This document shows positions 6,735 through 11,943 of a DNA stretch of 38,193 nt, in pieces. Both the position numbers and the translations under genes were made by a program. Below the pieces are notes generated by a model. The model ran no database searches. It worked only from the letters and a program-made list of their open reading frames with translations, and had not been told where the DNA came from. Every line of letters begins with the position of its first letter. Position 1 is the first letter of the stretch. The stretch comes from a virus. The DNA lies in IMG/VR virus record IMGVR_UViG_3300048586_000134, positions 89,703 to 127,895 of that record, one strand, 5' to 3'.

Positions 6735-7172
6735 TATCCGAAGATTGCTCGCTCTCAATGTGAGAGAGGAAAGTCCGCGCAGCGCAGAGTAGGGTGCCAA
6801 GGCTAAGAACCGAGGGCACCAAGGAGAAACACATGACAAACCGACTATCGATGACGCTCTTGATCCGTCTGAACTCCGATTCAGAAATCACCGCTGACCG
6901 CGTTGCGGAACTAGTGGCAGAACGTCTGGCAGAGCTTCCTGACGTAAAGGCCGTCATGACGGTTGATGTGACCGATCTTGGTGACAGTCAGACTAACAGA
7001 AAAGATTCTTGGGTTGACGAAGAGGCTGATGTCCAGTCCGATCCAAGCTGAAAATAGTAGAGAATCCTCCCTGCTGCAAGTTCGACCGTGGTGTGTCACT
7101 CGCACAAGACCACGAAGTAACGCTGAGATAGATGAGCATTGGAACAGAACGCGGCTTACATAAAGGGTATGG
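6732..7172 (+). ncRNA. rnpB: RNase P RNA with internal reading frame
   Basis: P1 pairs CCATATCC (6732-6739) with GGGTATGG (7165-7172). TGCTC/GAGCA suits P2 and CTCTC/GAGAG suits P3. The conserved GAGGAAAGTCCGCGC (6766-6780) and ACAGAACGCGGCTTAC (7144-7159) form P4: AAG-bulged T-CCGCG with CGCGGCTT. Compared with the usual CCGGG/CCCGG both strands have changed together, a compensatory change. AGGGTGCC (6791) and AACAGAAA (6995) match further conserved blocks. The specificity domain is reduced or rearranged, and codons of the gene at 6833 lie inside. The expected role is 5' processing of the phage tRNAs. Confidence 0.88.
6833..7051 (+). CDS. Hypothetical protein encoded inside RNase P RNA, 72 aa
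   Basis: ATG 6833 follows AAGGAGAAACAC, a good ribosome site. The product has a protein-like pattern (beta strand LSMTLLIRL, helix ADRVAELVAERLAEL, strand AVMTVDVTDL), resembling a small beta-alpha-beta fold. It occupies the part of the RNase P RNA between the P7/P8 region and the segment before P4'. Its last 20 codons overlap an RNase P-like ACAGAAA block. No family recognised. Translation and RNase P folding would exclude each other on the same molecule. Confidence 0.6.
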   Translation: MTNRLSMTLLIRLNSDSEITADRVAELVAERLAELPDVKAVMTVDVTDLGDSQTNRKDSWVDEEADVQSDPS

Positions 7173-7285
7173 AAACTTCTTGCTTTCTCGCGGCATTATT
7201 CAAGTGCAAGGACACTTGTTACGACGAATTGTGTGAGATACAAGACGAAATTGATGCAGATATGGCGGAACGGCATACGCGGTAG
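7169..7285 (+). CDS. Possible small cysteine-rich protein, 38 aa
   Basis: ATG 7169 lies within the RNase P P1' strand. The frame encodes CFLAALFKCKDTCYDELCEI followed by an acidic helix and stops at 7285, inside tRNA-Leu(CAG). Four cysteines in a regular pattern look protein-like, but the ribosome site is poor (AAAGGG directly before ATG). Confidence 0.35.
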   Translation: METSCFLAALFKCKDTCYDELCEIQDEIDADMAERHTR

Positions 7286-7337
7286 CTTCAGAAGCTATGA
7301 TCTTGTGATCGTGAGAGTTCGAATCTCTCTATCTGCA
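7256..7337 (+). tRNA. tRNA-Leu (CAG)
   Basis: Acceptor GCAGATA/TATCTGC, D-arm GCG/CGC, anticodon loop TTCAGAA on GTAGC/GCTAT, long class II variable arm (GATC...GATC), T-arm with CTCTC, discriminator A. A Y RNA-like element follows after two bases. Confidence 0.92.
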
Positions 7338-7339
7338 CC

Positions 7340-7490
7340 GAGCATAAGCCGACCTTCAATCGTTATCATCCCCACCAAGGAGAGCCACGACTCTCCACTT
7401 GGGGACGAGGGGTTCGACTCCCCCGTATAGCGACGGTTCGCATGTTGGCAGACATCCAACGTGTGCGGTTTTAGGACTTATTGCTTGCTC
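7340..7490 (+). ncRNA. Y RNA-like RNA 2
   Basis: Terminal helix GAGC(AT)AAGC/GCTTGCTC, CGA, helix 2 CCT(TC)AATCG/CGGTT(TT)AGG, GTTATC, and ACTTATT before the closing strand. Inside are TCCCC/GGGGA enclosing a GGAGAG/CTCTCC hairpin, a T-arm copy around GGTTCGACT, an AGCGA/TCGC-type closed stem and a GTTGG/CCAAC hairpin with a 7-nt loop. Confidence 0.72.
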
Positions 7491-7549
7491 TCTCTTGTCT
7501 AGGAGAGTGCTCGTGGTGGATGTTCGGGGTTGCTTGCGGCTCCGAATGT

Positions 7550-7622
7550 GGGGAATTGGCGCAACGGCAGACGCATTAATTTTAAAAATTAAGAGTTGTG
7601 GGTTCGAATCCCACATTCCCTA
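7550..7622 (+). tRNA. tRNA-Leu (TAA), short variable loop
   Basis: Acceptor GGGGAAT/ATTCCCT, D-arm GCG/CGC, anticodon loop TTTAAAA on TTAAT/ATTAA, T-arm GTGGG/CCCAC, discriminator A. The variable region is only five bases (GAGTT), whereas bacterial leucine tRNAs have a long variable arm, so charging by leucyl-tRNA synthetase is uncertain. Confidence 0.85.
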
Positions 7623-7638
7623 CTGACTAGGAGGGTGT

Positions 7639-8058
7639 ATGCGAAAATATACAGATGATGATATCATTGTGTATGCAGCAGAGTCCTTCAGTCTTGCGCA
7701 GTTGCTTTCTAAGCTAGGTCTTCGGTCTGCTGGTGGTAACTATGCACATATGAAGAAGCATCTTCAACGCCTTAATGTTGACACATCTCACTGGACTGGA
7801 CAGGCGTGGAGCGCCGACCAACGTCTCAAGGACTGGTCAAAGTTTAAGAAGATGGATTGGTTAAAAAAGCACCTTATCCGTGAGCGAGGACATCGGTGTG
7901 AGAAATGCTTGACAGAGATGTGGTTTGATGATATGATTACGTTAGAAGTTCATCACATTGATGGTGATCGCACTAACAACGTATACGAGAACCTTCAACT
8001 TCTTTGTCCAAATTGTCATTCGTACACCGACAATTGGCGAGGGAAGAATAAAAAATAA
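7639..8058 (+). CDS. HNH homing endonuclease, 139 aa
   Basis: Start ATG 7639 after AGGAGGGTGT. N-terminal DNA-binding segment (FSLAQLLSKLGLRSAGGNYAHM, probably helix-turn-helix) and C-terminal HNH core CEKC ... LEVHHIDGDRTNNVYENL ... LCPNCHS. Its HNH core resembles that of the gene at 23702. The stop lies one base before tRNA-Leu(TAG). Confidence 0.88.
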   Translation: MRKYTDDDIIVYAAESFSLAQLLSKLGLRSAGGNYAHMKKHLQRLNVDTSHWTGQAWSADQRLKDWSKFKKMDWLKKHLIRERGHRCEKCLTEMWFDDMITLEVHHIDGDRTNNVYENLQLLCPNCHSYTDNWRGKNKK

Positions 8059-8059
8059 T

Positions 8060-8135
8060 GCCGCTATAGCAGAATTGGCATATGCTCAGGGTCTAGACCC
8101 CTGGAAACTTGGAGGTTCAAGTCCTCCTAGCGGCA
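8060..8135 (+). tRNA. tRNA with anticodon TAG by geometry (Leu?), C33
   Basis: Acceptor GCCGCTA/TAGCGGC, D-arm GCA/TGC, anticodon stem CAGGG/CCCTG with loop TCTAGAC, T-arm GGAGG/CCTCC, discriminator A. The stem fixes the anticodon as TAG (Leu, codon CUA) but places C instead of the near-universal T at position 33. The variable region is 7 bases, too short for a normal leucine tRNA. Shifting the loop by one would read CTA (amber) but breaks the stem. Confidence 0.75.
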
Positions 8136-8266
8136 CTATCCCGAGTGGGTTTCTCGGGCTGTCAGCGGTTCATAACCGATCTGACGTAACTCGACTGCGT
8201 AGCGGGAGAGTTGGCGCACACAGCTAGCACATCGGTGATCCCATAATCGATGGGTGTGCGCGTTTT
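8136..8266 (+). other. Structured spacer with CAT-loop hairpin
   Basis: No reading frame supported. It holds CCCGAG/CTCGGG, a long hairpin GTCAGCGG/CCG(AT)CTGAC whose 7-nt loop TTCATAA looks like a Met anticodon loop, ACGTA/TGCGT with loop ACTCGAC, and GCGCACAC/GTGTGCGC. It may be a decayed tRNA-Met plus another RNA. The Y RNA signature is absent. Confidence 0.4.
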
Positions 8267-8345
8267 GCGATTGTGGTGGAACGGCAGACACGCAGCGTTG
8301 AGGACGCTGTTCTTCGGAGTAAGAGTTCGAATCTCTTCAATCGCA
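8267..8345 (+). tRNA. tRNA-Leu (GAG)
   Basis: Acceptor GCGATTG/CAATCGC, D-arm GTG/CAC, anticodon loop TTGAGGA on CAGCG/CGCTG, class II variable arm (TTCTTCGGAGTAA), T-arm AAGAG/CTCTT, discriminator A, no complete CCA. Confidence 0.92.
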
Positions 8346-8351
8346 CAAGAG

Positions 8352-8387
8352 AGTGGGGTCCGTAGCCGTACGAGTCGGCTAACCACT
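8352..8387 (+). other. Hairpin between tRNAs
   Basis: AGTGG/CCACT enclosing TAGCCG/CGGCTA, followed by TTTAAAAC. Possibly a weak terminator or a processing element. No coding potential seen between the two tRNAs. Confidence 0.35.
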
Positions 8388-8406
8388 TTAAAACAACGGG
8401 CACCAT

Positions 8407-8479
8407 CGGGAACTAGGGTAACGGTTAGCCTACTTCGTTTGGATCGAAGAGCGTCCGCGTTCGAATCGCGGGTTCCCGA
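8407..8479 (+). tRNA. tRNA-Pro (TGG)
   Basis: Acceptor CGGGAAC/GTTCCCG, D-arm GGGT/GCCT with G-T pairs, anticodon loop TTTGGAT on CTTCG/CGAAG, T-arm CCGCG/CGCGG, discriminator A, no CCA. Confidence 0.93.
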
Positions 8480-8482
8480 CTA

Positions 8483-8610
8483 TGATGAGCCGATTGTTTT
8501 CGGTTATCTATTGGAAGACGTGGACGCAGGTGCGATTCCTGCCCTCCCGACCATCGGGAGGTAGCTCAGTAGCAGAGCACGAAAAATTCCGAGGCGTTAC
8601 TTGCTCATCA
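8483..8610 (+). ncRNA. Y RNA-like RNA 3 with near-complete tRNA mimic
   Basis: Terminal helix TGATGAGC/GCTCATCA (8 bp), CGA, helix 2 TTTTCGG/CCGAGG, GTTATC, and TTACTT before the closing strand, then GTTTTTC. Inside, in permuted order, are T-arm GCAGG/CCTGC with loop TGCGATT, acceptor strands CCTCCCG and CGGGAGG joined by ACCAT, and D-arm GCTC/GAGC. The acceptor keeps a CCA-like loop, so this copy may be closest to the ancestral tRNA. Confidence 0.78.
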
Positions 8611-8636
8611 GTTTTTCATTTGTGAGAGGAGGCACA

Positions 8637-8843
8637 ATGAAATACGAAGTTACTCAAGAATACAGCCGCAAGAAAGCAGAATTCAGTAATCTGGACGAAG
8701 CGCTCGTCAATGCGATTGTACGGGCTGCTCAATCCAAGTACGACTCGACGGAAATCAGTATTAACGGCGTGCACTTCATTTCGGTCTCACCTTCTGGTGC
8801 GCAGAAGTACGCAGGAGTTGACGACGACGAAGACGACTACTAA
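8637..8843 (+). CDS. Hypothetical protein, 68 aa
   Basis: Start ATG 8637 after GAGAGGAGG. Mixed alpha/beta with an acidic C-terminus (GVDDDEDDY). No family recognised. It is joined to the next gene by a TAATG overlap at 8841-8845. Confidence 0.72.
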   Translation: MKYEVTQEYSRKKAEFSNLDEALVNAIVRAAQSKYDSTEISINGVHFISVSPSGAQKYAGVDDDEDDY

Positions 8844-9055
8844 TGTGGGTTACTGCTCAAATTGAGGACAAGCCAATCAGTCCAGCCGAGTTGGAGAGAG
8901 ACCGAAAGGCTCGTCTTGCTGCCGCGCTCGCGCATGCAGGCAAGGGAAAGAGTCTCTCGAATCGTCAACTCGATAAGATGGTTGACAGGCTTGAAGAGAT
9001 TGTGATACAATTGCGTCAGCAGGACGAATTGCAGCGATTGCAGGGGGTGACATGA
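8843..9055 (+). CDS. Hypothetical protein, 70 aa
   Basis: Start ATG 8843 overlaps the upstream stop, so translation is probably coupled. The product is helical and charged, with a probable coiled coil over residues 40-65 (LDKMVDRLEEIVIQLRQQDE). Function unknown. Confidence 0.7.
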   Translation: MWVTAQIEDKPISPAELERDRKARLAAALAHAGKGKSLSNRQLDKMVDRLEEIVIQLRQQDELQRLQGVT

Positions 9056-9339
9056 GGAGGAGCTATGTAGATATCGAATTCCTGCCTAACGCCCACAAGG
9101 GGAGATGGGATCGTCAGATATGTGGCAGACTGACGTTTGCGCATGTTCGTGACGAACTTGGAAATATTTCTCCGTGGCCTGTGACGCATGCTCGCGCCAA
9201 GGAGACCGTTCGCGTACTTGTGCATGCCTTTGACCGTGAAGAGCACGAGCAAGGTAAATGGTATGATACCTATCTTGTCTTGAAGCAGGAGTCGGAGAGC
9301 GTCTGGTACTTCGAAATCCTGCAACCGTGGCTAGACTAA
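9052..9339 (+). CDS. Hypothetical protein, 95 aa
   Basis: ATG 9052 overlaps the previous stop (ATGA). Cytoplasmic, alpha/beta, tryptophan-rich C-terminus (ESVWYFEILQPWLD). No family recognised. Third gene of a translationally coupled trio. Confidence 0.7.
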   Translation: MRRSYVDIEFLPNAHKGRWDRQICGRLTFAHVRDELGNISPWPVTHARAKETVRVLVHAFDREEHEQGKWYDTYLVLKQESESVWYFEILQPWLD

Positions 9340-9350
9340 GGAGTTCAGAA

Positions 9351-9470
9351 ATGATAAGATGGTTTCGTGAGCTTAAGCCCGAGGACTCTCGTGCGTTGAT
9401 TGTTGCCTTGCTTGGTGTGAATCTCATCTTCACTACTATCATGATGGTCATGCACGCGATCTACATGTAA
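9351..9470 (+). CDS. Small membrane protein, 39 aa
   Basis: ATG 9351 after AAGGAGTTCAGAA. One hydrophobic segment (ALIVALLGVNLIFTTIMMVM) after a charged N-terminus. Likely a single-pass microprotein. Confidence 0.6.
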   Translation: MIRWFRELKPEDSRALIVALLGVNLIFTTIMMVMHAIYM

Positions 9471-9474
9471 ATAT

Positions 9475-9515
9475 TCAGGAGTGTTTGTAACGGTAGCAAA
9501 GGTGACTTTGAATCA
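9475..9515 (+). pseudogene. 5' half of tRNA-Gln (TTG), remnant
   Basis: TCAGGAG-TG, a D-arm TTTG/CAAA around TAACGGTAG, and the anticodon loop CTTTGAA match the intact tRNA-Gln(TTG) at 9867, including the flanking TATTCAGGAGTG. Similarity ends in the anticodon stem, where the HNH gene's ribosome site begins. The second half of this tRNA is missing here. Confidence 0.8.
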
Positions 9516-9524
9516 GGAGGAGAG

Positions 9525-9881
9525 ATGCCATACAAAGATAAAGAAAAGGCTCGTGAGTATCAACGTAACTACCATAAACAATGGTACGAAAAGAATCGTG
9601 AGCATCGCCGTGATCAGCTTCGAAATAGATTACAACGGCTGCGTGAGTTTATTCGAGAGCAAAAGAAGGGCAAATCGTGTATGCAGTGCGGTTTTAGTCA
9701 TGTAGCTGCTTTGGATTTTCATCATCGAGACGGCAGTGAGAAAGAAGCGAATATCTCAGAAATTGCTGTAGCGCGAGGATGGGGTGAAGAGCGGATTCTT
9801 GCAGAAATTGCTAAGTGTGATGTTCTGTGTGCGAACTGTCACAGAATTGTGCACTACAACGAGTATTCAGGAGTGGTCTAA
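9525..9881 (+). CDS. HNH homing endonuclease, 118 aa
   Basis: Start ATG 9525 after AGGAGGAGAG. Basic helical N-terminus (KARE, YRNYHKQWYEKNREHRR-like) and HNH core CMQCG ... ALDFHHRDG ... CDVLCANCHR. The last 15 bases lie in tRNA-Gln(TTG), with the stop TAA in its D-loop. A 5' half of the same tRNA precedes the gene. This is the clearest example of the tRNA-splitting pattern. Confidence 0.88.
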   Translation: MPYKDKEKAREYQRNYHKQWYEKNREHRRDQLRNRLQRLREFIREQKKGKSCMQCGFSHVAALDFHHRDGSEKEANISEIAVARGWGEERILAEIAKCDVLCANCHRIVHYNEYSGVV

Positions 9882-9938
9882 CGGTAGGACACGACGCTTT
9901 GAACGTCGCTGATCGGGGTTCGAATCCCTGCTCCTGAT
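9867..9938 (+). tRNA. tRNA-Gln (TTG)
   Basis: Acceptor TCAGGAG/CTCCTGA, D-arm GTC/GAC, anticodon loop CTTTGAA on CGACG/CGTCG, T-arm CGGGG/CCCTG, discriminator T, no CCA. Overlaps the 3' end of the HNH gene by 15 bases. Confidence 0.92.
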
Positions 9939-9940
9939 CT

Positions 9941-10038
9941 GGTCTGGATGCAACGACCAGACCGCATGGTGCGCATTTGCTCTCTAGGCAGGAGCAAATA
10001 CCTTTCGTTAGGGTCTTGTGTTGTGAAACACTGTGACC
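9941..10038 (+). other. Three tandem hairpins between Gln tRNAs
   Basis: GGTCTGG/CCAGACC (9941-9963), ATTTGCTC/GAGCAAAT (9975-9999) and GGTC/GACC enclosing GTGTT/AACAC (10012-10038). No reading frame and no Y RNA signature. Possibly a further structured RNA. Confidence 0.45.
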
Positions 10039-10041
10039 TGT

Positions 10042-10112
10042 TCCCCTTTCTTCTAATGGTAGGAAGACTGACTCTGACTCAGTAAATCGAGGTTCGAATC
10101 CTTGAGGGGGAG
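10042..10112 (+). tRNA. tRNA-Gln (CTG)
   Basis: Acceptor TCCCCTT/AGGGGGA, D-arm TTC/GAA, anticodon loop CTCTGAC on ACTGA/TCAGT, T-arm CGAGG/CCTTG, discriminator G, no CCA. A Y RNA-like element starts three bases later. Confidence 0.92.
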
Positions 10113-10114
10113 CT

Positions 10115-10248
10115 ATGTAAGCCGACTTGTGTGCGTTATCATCAAATTTTTGATTGTAGGTTCGAATCCTATCATCCTTCGGGATGTGGCCGAATGGCAA
10201 AGGCAGAAATTGGGGAAACCCATCTCGCACCTAACTTATTGCTTACAT
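10115..10248 (+). ncRNA. Y RNA-like RNA 4
   Basis: Terminal helix ATGTAAGC/GCTTACAT, CGA, helix 2 GTGCG/CGCAC, GTTATC, and ACTTATT before the closing strand. The inner domain is a permuted tRNA mimic: hairpin ATCAA/TTGAT, T-arm GTAGG/CCTAT with loop TTCGAAT, acceptor CATCC/GGATG closed by TTCG, D-arm GCC/GGC with ATGG, and a TGGG-GAAA-CCCA hairpin. The closed acceptor cannot be aminoacylated. Confidence 0.82.
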
Positions 10249-10251
10249 TAT

Positions 10252-10325
10252 TGGCGTATCGTCTAATGGTAAGACGAGGGACTGTTAATCCCTTTATCTA
10301 GGTTCGAATCCTAGTTCGCCAGCCA
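10252..10325 (+). tRNA. tRNA-Asn (GTT)
   Basis: Acceptor TGGCGTA/TTCGCCA with one mismatch, D-arm GTC/GAC, anticodon loop CTGTTAA on AGGGA/TCCCT, T-arm CTAGG/CCTAG, discriminator G, encoded CCA. The CA of CCA is also the start of the long helix of the next element. Confidence 0.92.
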
Positions 10326-10413
10326 CTTCGGGTTGTGGTTGCAAACCGAGAACGACCACCGTAGAGATTGCGGAATCATGGCTGTCAGCAAGCTCGTACC
10401 ACAAACCGAGGTG
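10324..10413 (+). ncRNA. Long-helix RNA element of unknown class
   Basis: The ends pair over 16 positions (10324-10339 with 10398-10413) with a single G-A mismatch. Inside are further short pairings (GTGGT/ACCAC) and no reading frame. The element joins tRNA-Asn to the small gene at 10419. The GTTATC signature of the Y RNA-like group is missing. Confidence 0.5.
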
Positions 10414-10418
10414 TTATT

Positions 10419-10505
10419 ATGCACAAGAACGTGTGGATTGCGCTCTACATTCTTTTGTTGGTCGCAATTGCCTGCTTTTCGTTTTACGCTGATGGGAGGT
10501 ACTAG
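10419..10505 (+). CDS. Membrane microprotein, 28 aa
   Basis: ATG 10419, weak ribosome site (GAGGTG within the helix of the upstream RNA element). It encodes one hydrophobic segment (WIALYILLLVAIACFSF) and a short polar tail. Its stop precedes the GTG start of the next gene by one base. Confidence 0.5.
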   Translation: MHKNVWIALYILLLVAIACFSFYADGRY

Positions 10506-10506
10506 C

Positions 10507-10674
10507 GTGCATACAATCGTGATCGAGTTCCGAAAGGAAGATGAATGTGTCTTTCTTGTAGCAAAGAGCGAAGATGGTGAAGTGCTCCTCGAAGACTGGA
10601 TTTGCGATGGTGACGATTGGTACTGGCACTTTCCTGATAAGTTACGAGAACTTTTGAATCTGGAGGAAGGGTAA
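10507..10674 (+). CDS. Hypothetical protein, 55 aa
   Basis: Start taken as GTG 10507 with GGGAGGT eight bases upstream; an in-frame ATG at 10492 lacks a ribosome site. Acidic alpha/beta protein (VIEFRKEDECVFLVAKSEDG). The last 13 bases and the stop lie in the tRNA-Ile(TAT). Confidence 0.6.
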   Translation: MHTIVIEFRKEDECVFLVAKSEDGEVLLEDWICDGDDWYWHFPDKLRELLNLEEG

Positions 10675-10736
10675 GGGCTGGTTGCCCTCAGAATTCTTAT
10701 AAAGTTCTATCTCAGGTTCGATTCCTGATTCCTCTA
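10662..10736 (+). tRNA. tRNA-Ile (TAT)
   Basis: Acceptor GGAGGAA/TTCCTCT, D-arm AGGG/CCCT around CTGGTTG, anticodon loop CTTATAA on GAATT/AGTTC, T-arm TCAGG/CCTGA, discriminator A. The linker between acceptor and D-stem is five bases instead of two, so the fold is slightly unusual. Confidence 0.75.
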
Positions 10737-10738
10737 CT

Positions 10739-10783
10739 GACCGCTGGGTTGGAGTTTCCTCCTCCTTCCTCCGCTCAGCGGTC
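10739..10783 (+). other. Hairpin between tRNAs
   Basis: GACCGCTG/CAGCGGTC (8 bp) closes a pyrimidine-rich 29-nt loop, with no T-run after it. No coding potential seen. Confidence 0.4.
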
Positions 10784-10787
10784 TCAC

Positions 10788-10862
10788 GGCCCTGTCGTAT
10801 ATTGGATATTATACGCGCCTGTCGAGCGCACGAAGAGGGTTCGATTCCCTTCAGGGTCGCCA
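10788..10862 (+). tRNA. tRNA-Asp (GTC)
   Basis: Acceptor GGCCCTG/CAGGGTC, D-arm GTAT/ATAC, anticodon loop CTGTCGA on GCGC/GCGC, T-arm GAGGG/CCCTT, discriminator G, encoded CCA at 10860-10862. The CA overlaps the terminal helix of the next Y RNA-like element. Confidence 0.93.
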
Positions 10863-10983
10863 TACAAGCCGTTTGATGTGGGTTACCAGCATTGAACTTT
10901 TAATTCAAAGAATGCGGGTATCCAATCCCGCCATGCGAAAGCATGTAGCTAAAAACCTTCCCATGTCGCTCTTTGCTTGTGTG
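10861..10983 (+). ncRNA. Y RNA-like RNA 5 with Lys-type anticodon arm
   Basis: Terminal helix CATACAAGC/GCTTGTGTG (9 bp), CGT, helix 2 GATGTGGG/CCCATGTC, GTTACC, and CTCTTT before the closing strand, then CTTTTTC. The inner domain has an anticodon-like arm TTGAA/TTCAA with loop CTTTTAA (identical to tRNA-Lys TTT), a T-arm GCGGG/CCCGC, and an acceptor CATGC/GCATG closed by GAAA. AGC and GCT can rebuild a D-stem across helix 2. The T-run suggests it doubles as a terminator. Confidence 0.83.
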
Positions 10984-10992
10984 CTTTTTCAA

Positions 10993-11032
10993 TGTCGCCA
11001 AAAACGCTACTACCGCATATGATAGTGTGTGA
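10993..11032 (+). promoter_or_regulatory. tRNA promoter box, copy b
   Basis: TGTCGCCAAAA-N10-CGCATATGATAGTGTGTGA, directly abutting the tRNA-like gene at 11033. It follows the T-run of the preceding Y RNA-like element, so one transcription unit appears to end and a new one to start here. Confidence 0.75.
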
Positions 11033-11105
11033 GGGGGTGACTGGCATGCCGAGCACTACAGGATTGTGGTCCTCGGAAACGCGGGTTCGAATCCCGCCAC
11101 CTCCA
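11033..11105 (+). tRNA. Degenerate tRNA, His-type loop (GTG)
   Basis: Acceptor GGGGGTG/CACCTCC and T-arm GCGGG/CCCGC are good and the length is normal. The D-arm has no proper stem and the anticodon stem CAGGA/CCTCG has A-C oppositions around loop TTGTGGT. There is no G-1 or C73, which histidine tRNAs need. It may be a decaying gene or a non-decoding RNA. Promoter box b abuts it. Confidence 0.5.
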
Positions 11106-11143
11106 CTGAGCGCTTTGCTCGCGGGTCAAACGAAGGAGGCTGC

Positions 11144-11353
11144 ATGCGGAAAGCAGGAAAAGTTACGCTCGTTGCGTTGATGTCGTTGGTATCGATTGGT
11201 TTGACGAATGTTGTTGATGTGAGTGCACACAGTACTGAGTATCGGTGCTATAATGGGTACTACCAGAAACGAACGGCAACGACAGGAGTGGCGAACGGAG
11301 CAAATCACTGGCACGTATGGAGTCCGTGGTATAACATTTCATACGGTTGCTAG
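11144..11353 (+). CDS. Small secreted protein, 69 aa
   Basis: Start ATG 11144 after AAGGAGGCTGC. Residues 1-29 are a signal peptide (basic MRKAGK, hydrophobic LVALMSLVSIGL, cleavage after VSA). The mature part, about 40 residues, has two cysteines (YRC and the C-terminal YGC) and aromatic motifs HWHVWSPWYN. No family recognised. It pairs with the similar gene at 11375. Confidence 0.78.
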   Translation: MRKAGKVTLVALMSLVSIGLTNVVDVSAHSTEYRCYNGYYQKRTATTGVANGANHWHVWSPWYNISYGC

Positions 11354-11374
11354 TCAGCCGAGAAGGGAGTGCGA

Positions 11375-11620
11375 ATGCGAAGAATTCGAAACTTCTTTGT
11401 GGCAATTGTCGCAGCGGTGATGCTGGTTATCGGAGGTTTGGCAGTTACGACTCCTGACTCCGCTTCAGCGCATACGTATGTAGCAGGAGTCAGTTGCGGA
11501 TCGAGCGTCAGTCCGTCGAGCGGACAGATCAAGATCGGCTATCACTATGGCAGTGAGCCGTGGCATCGCTTTTATTGGCGAACGATGACGGCTGGTGAAT
11601 ACTGGACATATTGTTGGTAA
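11375..11620 (+). CDS. Small secreted protein, 81 aa
   Basis: Start ATG 11375 chosen over GTG 11369 for its spacing to AGAAGGGA. Signal peptide of about 33 residues (MRRIRNFF, then AIVAAVMLVIGG, cleavage after SASA), and a mature part beginning HTYVAG with two cysteines and WHRFYWRTM. The organisation resembles the preceding gene, so the pair may have arisen by duplication. The signal peptide style suits an actinobacterial host. Confidence 0.78.
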   Translation: MRRIRNFFVAIVAAVMLVIGGLAVTTPDSASAHTYVAGVSCGSSVSPSSGQIKIGYHYGSEPWHRFYWRTMTAGEYWTYCW

Positions 11621-11943
11621 GGTAAGTGGTTCGGCTTTGTGCGTGAGGCAACATGTAAGTAAGGTAACACACTCCTGATCCGAACTAACGCGGCGGGGCG
11701 GTACAGAATCGCGTCGGTCTCATAAGCCGATCAAAGTCGGGGCAGTTCCGACCGTACGCAACCATTCTCGGGTAGCGCCTGAGACGTGAGCGCAAGGCAG
11801 CACGTAGAAAACCTGCCTATCTTTGATGGGGCGAGATTAATAAACCATCCGTGAGGGGCGGTAACACAGAACCTCGGGACTCTACGTAAACGAGTTAGCA
11901 GTCTAGGCTGCGGGGAAAGGAAGTCATGAGCCTTTCCCTTCAT
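11621..11943 (+). other. Long non-coding structured region
   Basis: Over 300 bases without a supported gene. Pairings seen: GTTCGG/CCGAAC (11629-11685), a tRNA-Met-like fold (11690-11760), TCTCGG/CCTGAGA, ACGTG/CACGT, GATGG/CCATC, and a final GGGAAAGG/CCTTTCCC hairpin just before tRNA-Ala. The density of helices suggests a structured RNA of about 300 nt. I looked for tmRNA hallmarks and found none. Confidence 0.45.
11690..11760 (+). pseudogene. Degenerate tRNA-Met-like sequence (CAT)
   Basis: Anticodon arm TCGGT/GCCGA with loop CTCATAA, D-like arm GCG/CGC, and T-like arm GTCGG/CCGAC with loop GGCAGTT. The acceptor strands pair at only four of seven positions. Probably a decayed tRNA or a tRNA-like module of the larger RNA. 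Confidence 0.4.

Noticed and set aside
8352-8387. Rho-independent terminator
   Set aside because: The stem is interrupted and only three T follow, so I list it as a hairpin only.
11621-11943. tmRNA
   Set aside because: There is no alanine-type acceptor with G3-U70, no 3' T-arm with CCA at the end of the region and no tag reading frame ending in an ALAA-like sequence.
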